DNA from: an uncultured Pirellulaceae bacterium
GTDB lineage: Bacteria > Planctomycetota > Planctomycetia > Pirellulales > Pirellulaceae
Direction of reading: 5' to 3'
Assembly (NCBI GenBank): GCA_937928215.1
Contig: CALFWL010000060.1
Location: forward strand, 1 to 37,855
Length of the DNA stretch: 37,855 nucleotides
Notes under the pieces: generated by a model
Seen by the model: only the letters and a program-made list of their open reading frames with translations
What the model was told of the DNA's origin: nothing
Database searches by the model: none
Made by a program: the position numbers and the translations under genes
Shown: positions 18,251 through 26,881 of the stretch, one piece after another
How the letters are laid out: each line of letters opens with the position of its first letter
Position numbering within the stretch: the first letter of the stretch is position 1

Positions 18251-19708
18251 TTACCGCAAGAAGTCCAGCAGATTCGTCGAGGATATCTGGGCTGTGACCG
18301 CGTAAGTGAATTCCAGCAGATTCTGGTCGTTCTGCAATCGTAAAACCGTCGCGGGGATGTCGGTCGCTGCCAGGTTGCTCAGTCGCGTCTCGGTTTCCAG
18401 TTGCAAATCCGTCACTCTCGCATCAAGCTCGCCCAACGTTTGTAGCGAAGCAGCCTGTTCGCCAAGCACTTCCAGCACGTGATCGGACAACCGGTCCAAT
18501 TCGCCGACTCGACGATCCAGCGACTCTGCCAATTGCGTGTTGCTCAAATCGCGAGCCCCTCGTAAATCCTGTGAAAGCTCATACAGAACTTGGAACACGT
18601 CGGATGTTCGTGGGAATTCAAGGTAGTCGTCGCCAGTCGATCGAATGTCGCGAGTGTCGATGTGAGTTTGTTTGCCCGTCGTCGAATCGACGATCGTCTG
18701 GCTGGCGGAAAAATCAATCGCCGTGGTTGTCGCACCACCGTCGACACTTAGCGTGCCTTCGGAAGTCATATCGATCGTCCCACTGAAGCCGACCGAAATC
18801 GAACTGGTATCAATGAATACCTCCTTGCCGTCATTGCTGACGACTCGCAAGTTCGTGTCGGTTGAAGTCCACTCGATTACTGCGGCACCGTTGAGCGAAA
18901 CGGTGCCAAAATCTCCAGTGCCGCTGGTGTCTTCGATAGTCAACGTGTGCTCGCCAGCAGAGCCCAGTACCGTGTCACCTCCGACCGAACCCAAGCCCGC
19001 GGCGACTCCAGACGTTCCCGCGTAACTGGTCAACGTGTGTCGAACCTGCAATGTTGCTCGACCGACCATGCTGTCGGTCCCTTGTCCGATTTTTGCTCCC
19101 GTTGTGCCGTATATTTCGGCGTCGCCGCGATCCGAATCAGCGAAAATCCGATCGGCTCGCCAGAATGTATCAACCGAAATCGCATCGCCAATGTACGCAC
19201 GACTGTTGTTGGTTGAGCCCTGATACTGGACTGACAACGTGCCTCCGGCCGCCTGCGGATCAACGAACCGATAGGGCTCAGTATCTGTTTTCGCTCCGGA
19301 ATATAAGAACGAACCAGCGACCTGAGTTTTGGTCGAATTCTGCAATGAAGCGAGGATCCCTTCAACTTCAACCGCAAGTGCTGTTCTTTCCGAATCCGAA
19401 TTGGCCTGCACGCCCTGTTGAGCCAACGTCTTGGCCCGGACAAGCAATGTGTTCGCCTGGGTCAGTTGCGAGACGCTGGTATTCAGTTTTGTCTCTGAGT
19501 CATCAATGGTGCTGGCTTCGCTGTTGAGTTCCTGAAGCCGTACTGACAGCGACGATATCTGCCGAAACGCGATTGGATCGTCCGACGAACGTTCCAGCCG
19601 AATCCCTGACGAGATCTGTTTCTGGAACTTGATGATGTTCGCGTTGTAACGTGCCGAGTACCGAAGTGCCTGACTACTGCTGGCGAAGGAAGTGGTGCGA
19701 AAATTCAT
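18251..19708 (-). CDS. flgL: Flagellar hook-filament junction protein FlgL (enlarged)
   Basis: 485 aa against about 300-320 for enterobacterial FlgL. The N-terminal helix pair (ALRYSARYNANIIKFQKQISSGIRLERSSDDP split over 14-45) is the flagellin/FlgL D0-D1 signature, with SQLTQANTLLVRAKTLAQQG after it. The C-terminus returns to flagellin-like helices (LSNLAATDIPATVLRLQND...LLDFLR). The middle, about 180-370, is a beta-rich, Thr/Ser/Gly-rich insertion (EHTLTIEDTSGTGDFGTVSLNG...), probably surface-exposed D2/D3-type domains. FlgL caps the hook together with FlgK and starts the filament. The gene is last of the minus-strand flagellar arm, 81 bp after flgK. A flagellin identity is less likely given the flgK neighbour. 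Confidence 0.9.
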   Translation of the reverse strand: MNFRTTSFASSSQALRYSARYNANIIKFQKQISSGIRLERSSDDPIAFRQISSLSVRLQELNSEASTIDDSETKLNTSVSQLTQANTLLVRAKTLAQQGVQANSDSERTALAVEVEGILASLQNSTKTQVAGSFLYSGAKTDTEPYRFVDPQAAGGTLSVQYQGSTNNSRAYIGDAISVDTFWRADRIFADSDRGDAEIYGTTGAKIGQGTDSMVGRATLQVRHTLTSYAGTSGVAAGLGSVGGDTVLGSAGEHTLTIEDTSGTGDFGTVSLNGAAVIEWTSTDTNLRVVSNDGKEVFIDTSSISVGFSGTIDMTSEGTLSVDGGATTTAIDFSASQTIVDSTTGKQTHIDTRDIRSTGDDYLEFPRTSDVFQVLYELSQDLRGARDLSNTQLAESLDRRVGELDRLSDHVLEVLGEQAASLQTLGELDARVTDLQLETETRLSNLAATDIPATVLRLQNDQNLLEFTYAVTAQISSTNLLDFLR

Positions 19709-19789
19709 GAGTAACCTGATGCTGCAAAAAGTTGTGGTGGCAGGCGTGATCCAACAGGCCAGACAAAGCCGCCTGCAATAATAACGCTG

Positions 19790-21754
19790 CTATCGAATAA
19801 TGCTGAACAGCGTGTCGAGCATCGATTCCATCGTGCGGACGACTTGCACGGCGGCGTCATAGGATTTCTGATACTGAGCAAGGTTGAGTAGCTCTTCGTT
19901 CAAATCAACGCCCGAAACCGCGTTGCGATCCGTTTCGTACCCAAAGTTCAATTCATCTAGATTGGCCTGCAACACGGTCGACGACTGAACCTGGATACCG
20001 ATTTCGGCTGTCGTCTCGGCCAGGAAATCTTCAAACGTGAGCGTTCCATCCTGTAGCACTTGCCGGTTTCGAAGCCCGACGAAATTCTCAAGATTCCGAG
20101 TGTCACCAATCTCGCCCGAGCGCGAACTTGCAATGCGATCCGGGTTCTCCACGATGTGTCGGCTGACGGCGATGTCGCGTGCGTTACTGCCTTCGAAAAA
20201 ACTGTTCAGCCCCAATGCTGACAAAATGCCGCTCGTGTCGGAATTGGCCACCTGATGGAAGTCAAAAGAGTCACCCGCACTAACATCTCCCGGACCAAAG
20301 CTGACAAACGTGCCGTCACCCAAGTCAATTTCGGAACCTGCCGCATAGCCTTCGCCAATTTCAATCTGTGCGACGGCGCGCCCGTCGCCATCGGTGACAT
20401 TCGCGACCAACCCAGAGGTCTTACCGATCGTTCCCGCTCCGGTGACTTCAACGAACAATTGTTGGTTGATCGTGCCCGTGTAGTTTCCACCAATCGCAGG
20501 CGTTGAGGTGCCAGCGATGCCGGACAGATCGGGAGCCGTTGTCAACCGTCCTGTGAAATCAAACGCAAATCCAGGCTGAGCCAAAATCGAGAGCTGTCCG
20601 GTATCGGCATCAACCACTGCTTGGACATTGGCAATCGCTCCAATTTTTGTAGCGACACCCTGTAACGAATCAACAGCTGGGTCAATCGAGATCGCCGAGG
20701 TTCTTCGCTGCCCATTTTCATCGGTTACCGTTACGAACAGCTCACCCGCATCGACGGGAAACGCGATCCCAGACTCGTTTAGCGGAACGGTCGAGTCGTC
20801 GACCGCTCGTGATGATTTGAGTCGCTCAAACGGAGCGCCCAACCCGAGTCCGGTGGCATGGGCCTGGTCAAGTTCTCGGATCAAGGCAGAAGCGAACGAG
20901 TCAACCTTTGACTGATAGGTGTTGACCAGAGAGTTATGAGTCTCTGTCAGTGCCAACAGCTTGCCACTGTTGAACTTCGTCGCGCGTTCGGTTCCTTCAA
21001 CGCGAACCTGTTTGGTTCCATCGTCGTTGGTGAAGGTTTCGAATCGAATGGGCACCGAGCCGATGCTGATCGAACTGCCTGCGATCGCCAACCCAAGCTT
21101 GTCTTGGACTTGTTCGTATCGCTGGACATCAATCCGGTCGGCAATCGAGTTGATCAGTTGATCTCGCTGATCTAGCAAGTCGTTGGGAATGTCTTCTGCG
21201 CTAGATGTAAGAATGCGATTCTGCAATTCAACCAGCGTTTCAAGTTCCTGGTTTAATGCACCGACTTCCAAGTCCAATTGGCGGCCAATCGAGTCCTTCA
21301 GGCCGACGAACTGATCCGACAACTGACGCGTTCTCAGGGCCAGATTCACTCCTTGATTCACAACCGACGTTCGCAACGCTCGCTCGCCCGGATTAGCGGA
21401 CAAACGTGAGATCTCATCGAACAGTCCGGTCAACGCATTCTGGATTGAACCTTCACCGGGTTGCAGGTAGGTTTCGATCTGAGTCTCGATTTTGACCTGC
21501 TGCTCGATTTGACTGAGGTCAGAAATCGAGTTCGTGTACACGCTCTCGATGACCTGATCGCGGATTCGCCGCACATGATTCACGTCGACGCCGCTGCCGC
21601 GATGGAAGCCTTCGATCAACTGCGGTTGCCGGACTCCCAGACGGACATCCTGCCGATGGTAACCTTCCGTACCAGCGTTGGCGATGTTGTGCGAGATGTT
21701 ATCGATTGCAAACTGGCTGGCCTGCAATGCCGAAAGTCCGATTCCGAGATTCAT
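19790..21754 (-). CDS. flgK: Flagellar hook-associated protein FlgK (enlarged)
   Basis: 654 aa against about 550 in Salmonella. The N-terminus (MNLGIGLSALQASQFAIDNISHNIANAGTEGYHRQDV in two parts, 1-37) is the flagellar rod/hook signature, and GSGVDVNHVRRIRDQ follows. The C-terminus shows SGVDLNEELLNLAQYQKSYDAAVQVVRTMESMLDTLF, split over the last 45 residues, the D0 helix of FlgK. The middle (about 300-540) has beta-rich Gly/Thr/Asp domains that carry the extra length. It forms the first hook-filament junction zone. It is 6 bp after the FlgN-like gene and precedes flgL, the standard chaperone-cargo arrangement. Confidence 0.94.
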   Translation of the reverse strand: MNLGIGLSALQASQFAIDNISHNIANAGTEGYHRQDVRLGVRQPQLIEGFHRGSGVDVNHVRRIRDQVIESVYTNSISDLSQIEQQVKIETQIETYLQPGEGSIQNALTGLFDEISRLSANPGERALRTSVVNQGVNLALRTRQLSDQFVGLKDSIGRQLDLEVGALNQELETLVELQNRILTSSAEDIPNDLLDQRDQLINSIADRIDVQRYEQVQDKLGLAIAGSSISIGSVPIRFETFTNDDGTKQVRVEGTERATKFNSGKLLALTETHNSLVNTYQSKVDSFASALIRELDQAHATGLGLGAPFERLKSSRAVDDSTVPLNESGIAFPVDAGELFVTVTDENGQRRTSAISIDPAVDSLQGVATKIGAIANVQAVVDADTGQLSILAQPGFAFDFTGRLTTAPDLSGIAGTSTPAIGGNYTGTINQQLFVEVTGAGTIGKTSGLVANVTDGDGRAVAQIEIGEGYAAGSEIDLGDGTFVSFGPGDVSAGDSFDFHQVANSDTSGILSALGLNSFFEGSNARDIAVSRHIVENPDRIASSRSGEIGDTRNLENFVGLRNRQVLQDGTLTFEDFLAETTAEIGIQVQSSTVLQANLDELNFGYETDRNAVSGVDLNEELLNLAQYQKSYDAAVQVVRTMESMLDTLFSIIR

Positions 21755-21760
21755 AATTCG

Positions 21761-22339
21761 TTAACAATTGGTTTGAATAAAATTTCCCGGGACCCGATGC
21801 TTCGATCCAGCCGTGGACGATCCTGATGCGTCATATCCACCTGACTCTGACGGACGCAAAGCTAGGCCGGTCAGCAAGCGATTGTAAAAATCCATGGTGT
21901 AGACCAGCACAGCCTGATTTCCCATCGAGATCGCCCGGATGCGATTCAACTTGGATCGAATTTCGCTTCGCAATTGCATCAGACGGCTGCGCTGAGGATC
22001 GGGCACTCGCCGAGCAAGTTCCTTGGCGGTCAACGGCTGCCTTGCGTTCGAGTGAGCCTCAACGGACCCAATTTGTTCCAACATGGCGTCGCGGCCGACC
22101 TTAATGGGTTGGAACTGACGGCCCAGCTTCTCTTTTAAGCGAACGATCCGAGTCGCGGCGTCGGTCTGAGGTTCATCGCGCTCAGCGGTCGCGCCAGACC
22201 TTCGGTCAACCCGCAGCAAGGCTTGCAGTTCTAGGCTGGATTCAATCACGGCATCCAGAAACTCAGATTCGGTTTCCAGCTGGCGAATGATTGAATTCAC
22301 TTTCTTCGCCAGCACCGATGCGTGGGGCATTTCGTCCAT
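21761..22339 (-). CDS. FlgN-like flagellar export chaperone (putative)
   Basis: 192 aa, almost all helical, without a signal or membrane segment. Position directly before flgK (6 bp) and a helical pattern with heptad-like hydrophobics (VNSIIRQLETESEFLDAVIESSLELQALLRVD, then RIVRLKEKLGRQFQPIKVGRDAMLEQI) fit FlgN, the chaperone that keeps FlgK and FlgL export-ready. The C-terminal part SRLMQLRSEIRSKLNRIRAISMGNQAVLVYTMDFYNRLL also matches the FlgN family layout. Primary sequence similarity is weak by eye, so the call rests mainly on context. The 185-bp gap before it holds no gene; TGGCAC at 22387-22382 lies 43 bp upstream but lacks a proper sigma-54 -12 GC. Confidence 0.6.
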   Translation of the reverse strand: MDEMPHASVLAKKVNSIIRQLETESEFLDAVIESSLELQALLRVDRRSGATAERDEPQTDAATRIVRLKEKLGRQFQPIKVGRDAMLEQIGSVEAHSNARQPLTAKELARRVPDPQRSRLMQLRSEIRSKLNRIRAISMGNQAVLVYTMDFYNRLLTGLALRPSESGGYDASGSSTAGSKHRVPGNFIQTNC

Positions 22340-22524
22340 CGTTTTTCCTTCACTGCATAAACGCGATATGTGTAATCAGTGTGCCACTGAAACGAAAAAG
22401 CACTGTCGCTCTTGACCGAAAAGCCATTGATGTGATCGAACAAGAACGCCAAGTCTTGACCCAAAACACCATCGCCGCACTTGCGTCCAACCGCAGCGAC
22501 AACCCAAAATATTGGTTCGAATCG

Positions 22525-22902
22525 TTACGATTGTGGCACGTTGCTCAAATAAGACTTCACAGCGGCCGAAATCCCCAACGGCGACGCGTCTGCCAGATGC
22601 TGACCCATGAACATGTCGAACATACCGCCAAAGGTGTCACTGCCCTCACCGCCAAACAGACCGCCGTTCTCCTGATCAAGCGTGTTTCGCATCTCCTTGA
22701 GCAACAGCGACAGGAACACGGATTCAAACTCTGACGCGACTTTCTCAATGCGTTCTTCCTTCTCCTCGATGTTTGATTCCGGTGCAGCCGCTTGTTCCAA
22801 GGCAGAAAGAAATTCGTCGGCTGTCGACGCAGTTTCATTCACCCCGCCTTGCCCACCAAAAGGCAGCGAAACAGAAGACAGTAAGTTGTTGACGGCATCC
22901 AT
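22525..22902 (-). CDS. flgJ: Rod-binding protein FlgJ (N-terminal domain only)
   Basis: 125 aa. The rod-capping domain pattern is VASEFESVFLSLLLKEMRNTLDQ followed by GLFGGEGSDTFGGMFDMFMGQHLADASPLGISAAV, each split here, covering about 51-115. The peptidoglycan-hydrolase domain of Salmonella FlgJ (313 aa) is absent, as in many non-enteric bacteria, so a separate muramidase must open the wall. Residues 20-48 are acidic. GGAG lies 10 bases before the ATG at 22902. It is 20 bp after flgI, in the same transcript. Confidence 0.9.
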   Translation of the reverse strand: MDAVNNLLSSVSLPFGGQGGVNETASTADEFLSALEQAAAPESNIEEKEERIEKVASEFESVFLSLLLKEMRNTLDQENGGLFGGEGSDTFGGMFDMFMGQHLADASPLGISAAVKSYLSNVPQS

Positions 22903-22922
22903 TTGAAAACTCCAAAAATGCT

Positions 22923-24182
22923 CTATTCGATAATCAGTTTGGCTTGCAAAGCTCCCGAGGCCTTGATCGATTGGAAGATGCCAATCAGATCCTGAGGAGA
23001 AACACCCAGCGTGTTCAAGGCGGTGGCTAGGTCGCCGACGGTCGGCTGTTGATGCAGGACGTTGTACCGCCCTCCCGTTTCAGTTGCCGTCACCTGAGTT
23101 CGTGGCAACACGACAGTCTGGCCGTCGGAAAACGGAGCCGGCTGCGAGGCAACGGGCGTCTCGCTAGTCGTGATGATCAAATTGTCATTCGCAAACATGA
23201 TGCGAGACAGCCGCACATTTTGCCCCACCACGATTGTGCCGGTTTTCTGGTTGATGACCACGCGAGCCGGAATGTCGGGCTGCACTCGCAAATTGTTGAC
23301 CATCACGACGAAATCAATTTTGTTATTCTGAAAGGTTTGCGGAAACACAACGTCAACGCTCCCTTGATCGCGTGCTTTGGCGTGACCTGGAAAGTAACGG
23401 TTGATCTCGGTCGCAATTCGGTAAGCAGTTGCGTAATCCTTGTTGCTCAGCAGCAGCCGATAGCCACGATGAGGAAACGCAGGTCCGTTCTGAAGACCAA
23501 CCTCGACCGTCGCCTGAACTCGGCCGGTCGTGTCGTGGTTCTTGGAAACACTCGCACCTTCGCCGCCCGCCGAAAATCCACCCAGCACCAAAGCTCCTCC
23601 GGCGACTGCGTAAACCCGATTGTCGAACCCTTTCAGCGGAGTCGTATGCAGTTCGCCTCCGTAAAGTCCGATCGCATCATCAAAAATCGACACGGTCGCG
23701 GTTACCGTTTCGCCTGCTCGCACGAACGGCGGAATCTCGGCAGTTACCGCGACGACCGACTGACTGCCGGTGGGGACATTTCGAGCCAAAATGTCGAAGT
23801 TTCGCAGCATGTTGCGACCAAGATCTTGAGTCAGCAGCGATTTCCCCCCGGTCCCCTTGAGCCCTGTCACCAACCCGATGCCAGTCACTCGGTTGGCCCG
23901 ATGACCTTCAACGGAAGTCACGTCCTTGATGCGAACAGAAATTTCTGGCCCTGACACGATGCCGGGAAACTGCTGATTGACTGAAGACTTCGCGACCGTC
24001 GATGCGTTGGCGGCAACTCTGACCGTTGACACTCTCGGCAATCGGTTCGCACGAACGGGGGCCTGGGACCGCTGCGGCTGGACAACCGATGGTTGGATGG
24101 CTGGAGATTGGGCAATCACGACCGTCGCGTTCGTCGAAATCGCGGCCAGCAAAATTAAGAATGTAAAACAGGTTCTGATCAT
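22923..24182 (-). CDS. flgI: Flagellar P-ring protein FlgI
   Basis: 419 aa from ATG 24182, which opens a clear Sec signal (MIRTCFTFLILLAAISTNATV in two pieces, cleavage near IAQ). The frame runs open to 24260 but that part overlaps the end of flgH and has no signal, so it was not used. Family patterns: VRIKDVTSVEGHRANRVTGIGLVTGLKGTGGKS (each part), FVRAGETVTATVSIFDDA, GVSPQDLIGIFQSIKASGALQAKLIIE at the end. It forms the peptidoglycan-level bushing of the motor; the periplasmic chaperone is FlgA, encoded upstream. An extra Gln/Pro-rich stretch (about 26-75) between the signal and the domain is longer than usual. Confidence 0.95.
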   Translation of the reverse strand: MIRTCFTFLILLAAISTNATVVIAQSPAIQPSVVQPQRSQAPVRANRLPRVSTVRVAANASTVAKSSVNQQFPGIVSGPEISVRIKDVTSVEGHRANRVTGIGLVTGLKGTGGKSLLTQDLGRNMLRNFDILARNVPTGSQSVVAVTAEIPPFVRAGETVTATVSIFDDAIGLYGGELHTTPLKGFDNRVYAVAGGALVLGGFSAGGEGASVSKNHDTTGRVQATVEVGLQNGPAFPHRGYRLLLSNKDYATAYRIATEINRYFPGHAKARDQGSVDVVFPQTFQNNKIDFVVMVNNLRVQPDIPARVVINQKTGTIVVGQNVRLSRIMFANDNLIITTSETPVASQPAPFSDGQTVVLPRTQVTATETGGRYNVLHQQPTVGDLATALNTLGVSPQDLIGIFQSIKASGALQAKLIIE

Positions 24183-24244
24183 TGTTTTGCCATCATTCAA
24201 CGGCGTTAGAAACGGTTTGAGTCGAATTGTCCACAAGTCCACGT

Positions 24245-24898
24245 TTAATGCGGCCACCACTTGTTCAGTTTTTTACCCAACCAGCCCTGATTGAGAAACT
24301 TTCCTTCCGGGCTTTCCTGCTGGTCCGATTCGTATTCGATCACCAGATTGGAAACCATGCGTGACGAGACCGTATTGTTGATGTCGACGTCCGTGCTGCG
24401 AACCAATCCCGTCAAAATCAGTTTTCGATTGTCGCCCTCAAGCGAGACATTTCTCGCACCGCTGACCAGCAAGTTGCCGTTCGGCAAAACATCCATCACC
24501 GTTACCGTGAATCGGTCGATAAACTCGCGTTCACTGCGAAACTGAGTATTCCCGTTGAACTGTCGACTGGCCGCTGTATCCTGATCGAAATTCAAACCAC
24601 CGTTGGCCGACCCGAGCCCTCCCGCAAATCCGTAGTTACCGTTTGCCTCACTGGCCGAACTGTTTTGTTTTGTCATCAAGCGCTGGTCTCGATTTTCGAC
24701 ATCAGACTGTTCATTGATCGTGACAAATAGCAGATCGCCAATTTGCCGAGCCTTCACATCCGAAACCAGATTCACCATTCGCGAATCGCGCCGCTGCCAC
24801 AACGAAGGCTGCTGGGCTTCGGCGCCCGACAGTAAAGGCAGCGCCCATACGGCAAGCATGATCGCCAGTGATTTGATTGAGTCTTTCAAGCGGTTCAT
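24245..24898 (-). CDS. flgH: Flagellar L-ring protein FlgH, without lipobox
   Basis: 217 aa from ATG 24898, just before a Sec signal (SIKSLAIMLAVWALPLLSGAEAQ). The upstream open frame to 24994 overlaps flgA and was rejected. Typical motifs: PSLWQRRDSRMVNLVSDVKARQIGDLLFVTINE in parts, then ERFIDRF-like REFIDRFTVTVMDVLPNGNLLVSG, and SSRMVSNLVIEYE near the end. The C-terminus is KKLNKWWPH. Enterobacterial FlgH is a lipoprotein with a Cys at the mature N-terminus; this protein contains no Cys at all and instead has a signal peptidase I site near AEA. Its L-ring must hold in the outer membrane without a lipid anchor. It lies between flgA and flgI. Confidence 0.93.
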   Translation of the reverse strand: MNRLKDSIKSLAIMLAVWALPLLSGAEAQQPSLWQRRDSRMVNLVSDVKARQIGDLLFVTINEQSDVENRDQRLMTKQNSSASEANGNYGFAGGLGSANGGLNFDQDTAASRQFNGNTQFRSEREFIDRFTVTVMDVLPNGNLLVSGARNVSLEGDNRKLILTGLVRSTDVDINNTVSSRMVSNLVIEYESDQQESPEGKFLNQGWLGKKLNKWWPH

Positions 24899-24947
24899 GT
24901 TTGTTCTCGACAATAGATTCTCTCGCAACTTGATTGATGGCAAGTTC

Positions 24948-25955
24948 TCAATATCGAACCTCCGCGGTTGCGCTATCGATGATCCGAGCCACAATTTGTT
25001 CGCGAGTGTGCGGATTCACTAGAGCGATCTGGTCGCCCGGATTGCCGGCATCGATCGCCCGAGCCCCCTTAAGCACGACCTCCAGTGATCCGCGGCGCAC
25101 GATTACATTCACCAGCGTGTTCTTTTTGATCATGGTTTCCAGCTTCGTTGCCACGTCTCGCACGACCGTCGACTTGATCAGGTCGTACTGATTGACATTG
25201 ACTCGGCTCTGCTTGCCGACGACCTGTTCGAACGAAGCGAAACGAACCCGACGATTATCGACGGGGCGTCGGACGCTCTCGATGTTTTCCTCGCTCATCA
25301 TCTCTCCCTTGCGGATGGGGCGACGGGCGATGACCAGATTTCGGACGATGGAAATGCGAGCGTTCAGGCGGGCCTCAAACGCTTGATGGTCAGCGTCCAT
25401 CAATTGGACCGCGATGCTCTTTCGCCCCAACGGTAACTCGGCAGGCAGGGCTTCTACAATTTGCAACGAGGAAGGGACCACGACTTGTTTTTCGAAGCTG
25501 GCCGATCTTGCGTCAAGTTTCACGACCAAATCAGAAGGTTCAATCTGATAGCGATCCGCCAATCGATCCCGCAACGCTGCTTCCACGGCGCTCGACACAT
25601 CCACCGCTTCGATTTTCTTGACCTCGACTTGATCGACACCGGAGAGCGTCACCGAGGCAAGGTCGATGCCTGCCAAAGCCAATCGAATTCTGATCTGTTC
25701 CTGAGTCACAACCACCGTGGAGTCTGTTCCATCGAACTGATCGAGGTCCAAAGTAGCCGGATTCGAAGTTGCTCGTGCGATCGAGCCCTCGATTTGTGCA
25801 ACGTCGCCGATCGTCACCACGTCATTTGTGGTTGCGACCTCGGCTTGCGCCAGATTGATTCTGACGGTTTCTTCAGCGATAGCCATTGACGGCACCAGCA
25901 ACGAAACAGCCAACAATGGAATCAAGTCCAACTTCAAGTTCAAATTCAAAATCAT
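24948..25955 (-). CDS. flgA: Flagellar P-ring assembly chaperone FlgA
   Basis: 335 aa from ATG 25955 (an in-frame TTG precedes it by one codon). A signal peptide (LIPLLAVSLLVPSMAIAEE) directs it to the periplasm. The C-terminal half (about 205-335) is the SAF/FlgA domain: LVIARRPIRKGEMMSEENIESVRRPVD, QSRVNVNQYDLIKSTVV, VNVIVRRGSLEVVLKGARAIDAGNPGDQIALVN, REQIVARIID. Length is greater than enteric FlgA (about 220 aa) owing to an extra N-terminal domain (about 25-150). FlgA assists FlgI to build the P-ring. It starts 5 bp after flgG and precedes flgH by 49 bp. Confidence 0.92.
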   Translation of the reverse strand: MILNLNLKLDLIPLLAVSLLVPSMAIAEETVRINLAQAEVATTNDVVTIGDVAQIEGSIARATSNPATLDLDQFDGTDSTVVVTQEQIRIRLALAGIDLASVTLSGVDQVEVKKIEAVDVSSAVEAALRDRLADRYQIEPSDLVVKLDARSASFEKQVVVPSSLQIVEALPAELPLGRKSIAVQLMDADHQAFEARLNARISIVRNLVIARRPIRKGEMMSEENIESVRRPVDNRRVRFASFEQVVGKQSRVNVNQYDLIKSTVVRDVATKLETMIKKNTLVNVIVRRGSLEVVLKGARAIDAGNPGDQIALVNPHTREQIVARIIDSATAEVRY

Positions 25956-25960
25956 CAAAA

Positions 25961-26743
25961 CTACCTCACGATCTGGCTGGTGTTGGACAGCATCTCATCG
26001 CCAGCACGGATCGCACGCGAATTGATTTCGTAAGCGCGTTGAGCGGTGATCAAGGCGACCATTTCAGAAACCACTTCCACGTTCGAACCTTCCAACGAAC
26101 CTTGCCTGAGTGAGCCGAAGCCGGTTGACCCCGCCGTTCCGGCGATCTCCGGTCCGGACGCTTCGCTGCCGGCATACAGGTTTCCACCCAGTTGTCTCAG
26201 TCCCGCCATGTTGGCGAAACGATACAGCTCGATGGTTCCCGCCTGTGACACCACGCCGTTTTCCAAATAGCTGACCTCGCCAGTTGAAGCGATGCTGATC
26301 TGCTCCGCCGTGTTGGGAATGGTGATGTTGGGGTCTAGAAGTCGTCCATCTCCGTTGACCATCACTCCGTCCGCATTGAGCACAAACGAACCATCGCGCG
26401 TGTACGCCGGGTTGCCATCGGGCATCGTGACCTTGAAAAAGCCATCGCCCTCAATGGACATATGAGTTGTAATACCCGTCTCGGTAGGAACACCCTGAGT
26501 AAACACGTTCGTGGTGCCGACCGGTCGGACGCCGTTTCCAATCTGCAATCCAATCGGAGCCGTCTGGCCATCTGCCGTCGGTGCACCGGGCAACTTGGTC
26601 ACGTCATAGATCAGATCGGCAAATTCCAGATGGCTGCGTTTGAAGCCGGTCGTGTTGACATTTGCCAAGTTGTTGGCGGTGTTGTCAATTAACAGCTCTT
26701 GGGCTCTCATGCCCGTCGCACTCGTGAAAAAAGCCTTCAACAT
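25961..26743 (-). CDS. flgG: Flagellar distal rod protein FlgG
   Basis: 260 aa, the standard FlgG length. The N-terminus MLKAFFTSATGMRAQELLIDNTANNLANVNTTGFKR (two parts, 1-36) is the rod signature, followed by the FlgG-type GIQIGNGVRP-like GLQIGNGVRPVGT, and IEGDGFFKVTMPDGNPAYTRDGSF. The C-terminus GSLEGSNVEVVSEMVALITAQRAYEINSRAIRAGDEML closes the D0 helix. It is exported by the flagellar type III system and carries no Sec signal. It lies downstream of flgF, separated by a 138-bp spacer with a long inverted repeat. Confidence 0.97.
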   Translation of the reverse strand: MLKAFFTSATGMRAQELLIDNTANNLANVNTTGFKRSHLEFADLIYDVTKLPGAPTADGQTAPIGLQIGNGVRPVGTTNVFTQGVPTETGITTHMSIEGDGFFKVTMPDGNPAYTRDGSFVLNADGVMVNGDGRLLDPNITIPNTAEQISIASTGEVSYLENGVVSQAGTIELYRFANMAGLRQLGGNLYAGSEASGPEIAGTAGSTGFGSLRQGSLEGSNVEVVSEMVALITAQRAYEINSRAIRAGDEMLSNTSQIVR

Positions 26744-26771
26744 GACCGGGTCTCCTGTCTGAAATTGCCTA

Positions 26772-26872
26772 AGGGCCGAACGGTTTACTAAAGTCGTCTT
26801 TCGTTCCGCGAACGCAACGTTTCACGCAACTCTCATCAAGCGAAAGGCGACACTCATTCATCGCTCGGCCCT
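26772..26872. repeat. Long-range inverted repeat between flgF and flgG
   Basis: AGGGCCGA (26772-26779) and TCGGCCCT (26865-26872) are perfect complements 85 bases apart, and the flanks CCTA and TAAG nearly extend the match. In the flgF-flgG message this could close a large stem in the 138-bp spacer. It may mark a processing or attenuation site; that is conjecture. Confidence 0.4.
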
Positions 26873-26881
26873 AAGTCGGAT

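Noticed and set aside
18251..19708. Calling the last minus-arm gene a flagellin
   Set aside because: The termini are flagellin-like, but position directly after flgK and FlgN-like genes fits FlgL better.
22368..22390. Sigma-54-like site (TGGCAC) before the FlgN-like gene, minus strand
   Set aside because: The -24 element is good but the -12 element reads TTAC instead of TTGC, breaking the GG-N10-GC rule.
23049..23954. 301-aa plus-strand open frame
   Set aside because: It lies fully antisense to flgI, whose protein is clearly conserved; the composition (His/Arg/Ser-rich) is typical of a shadow frame.
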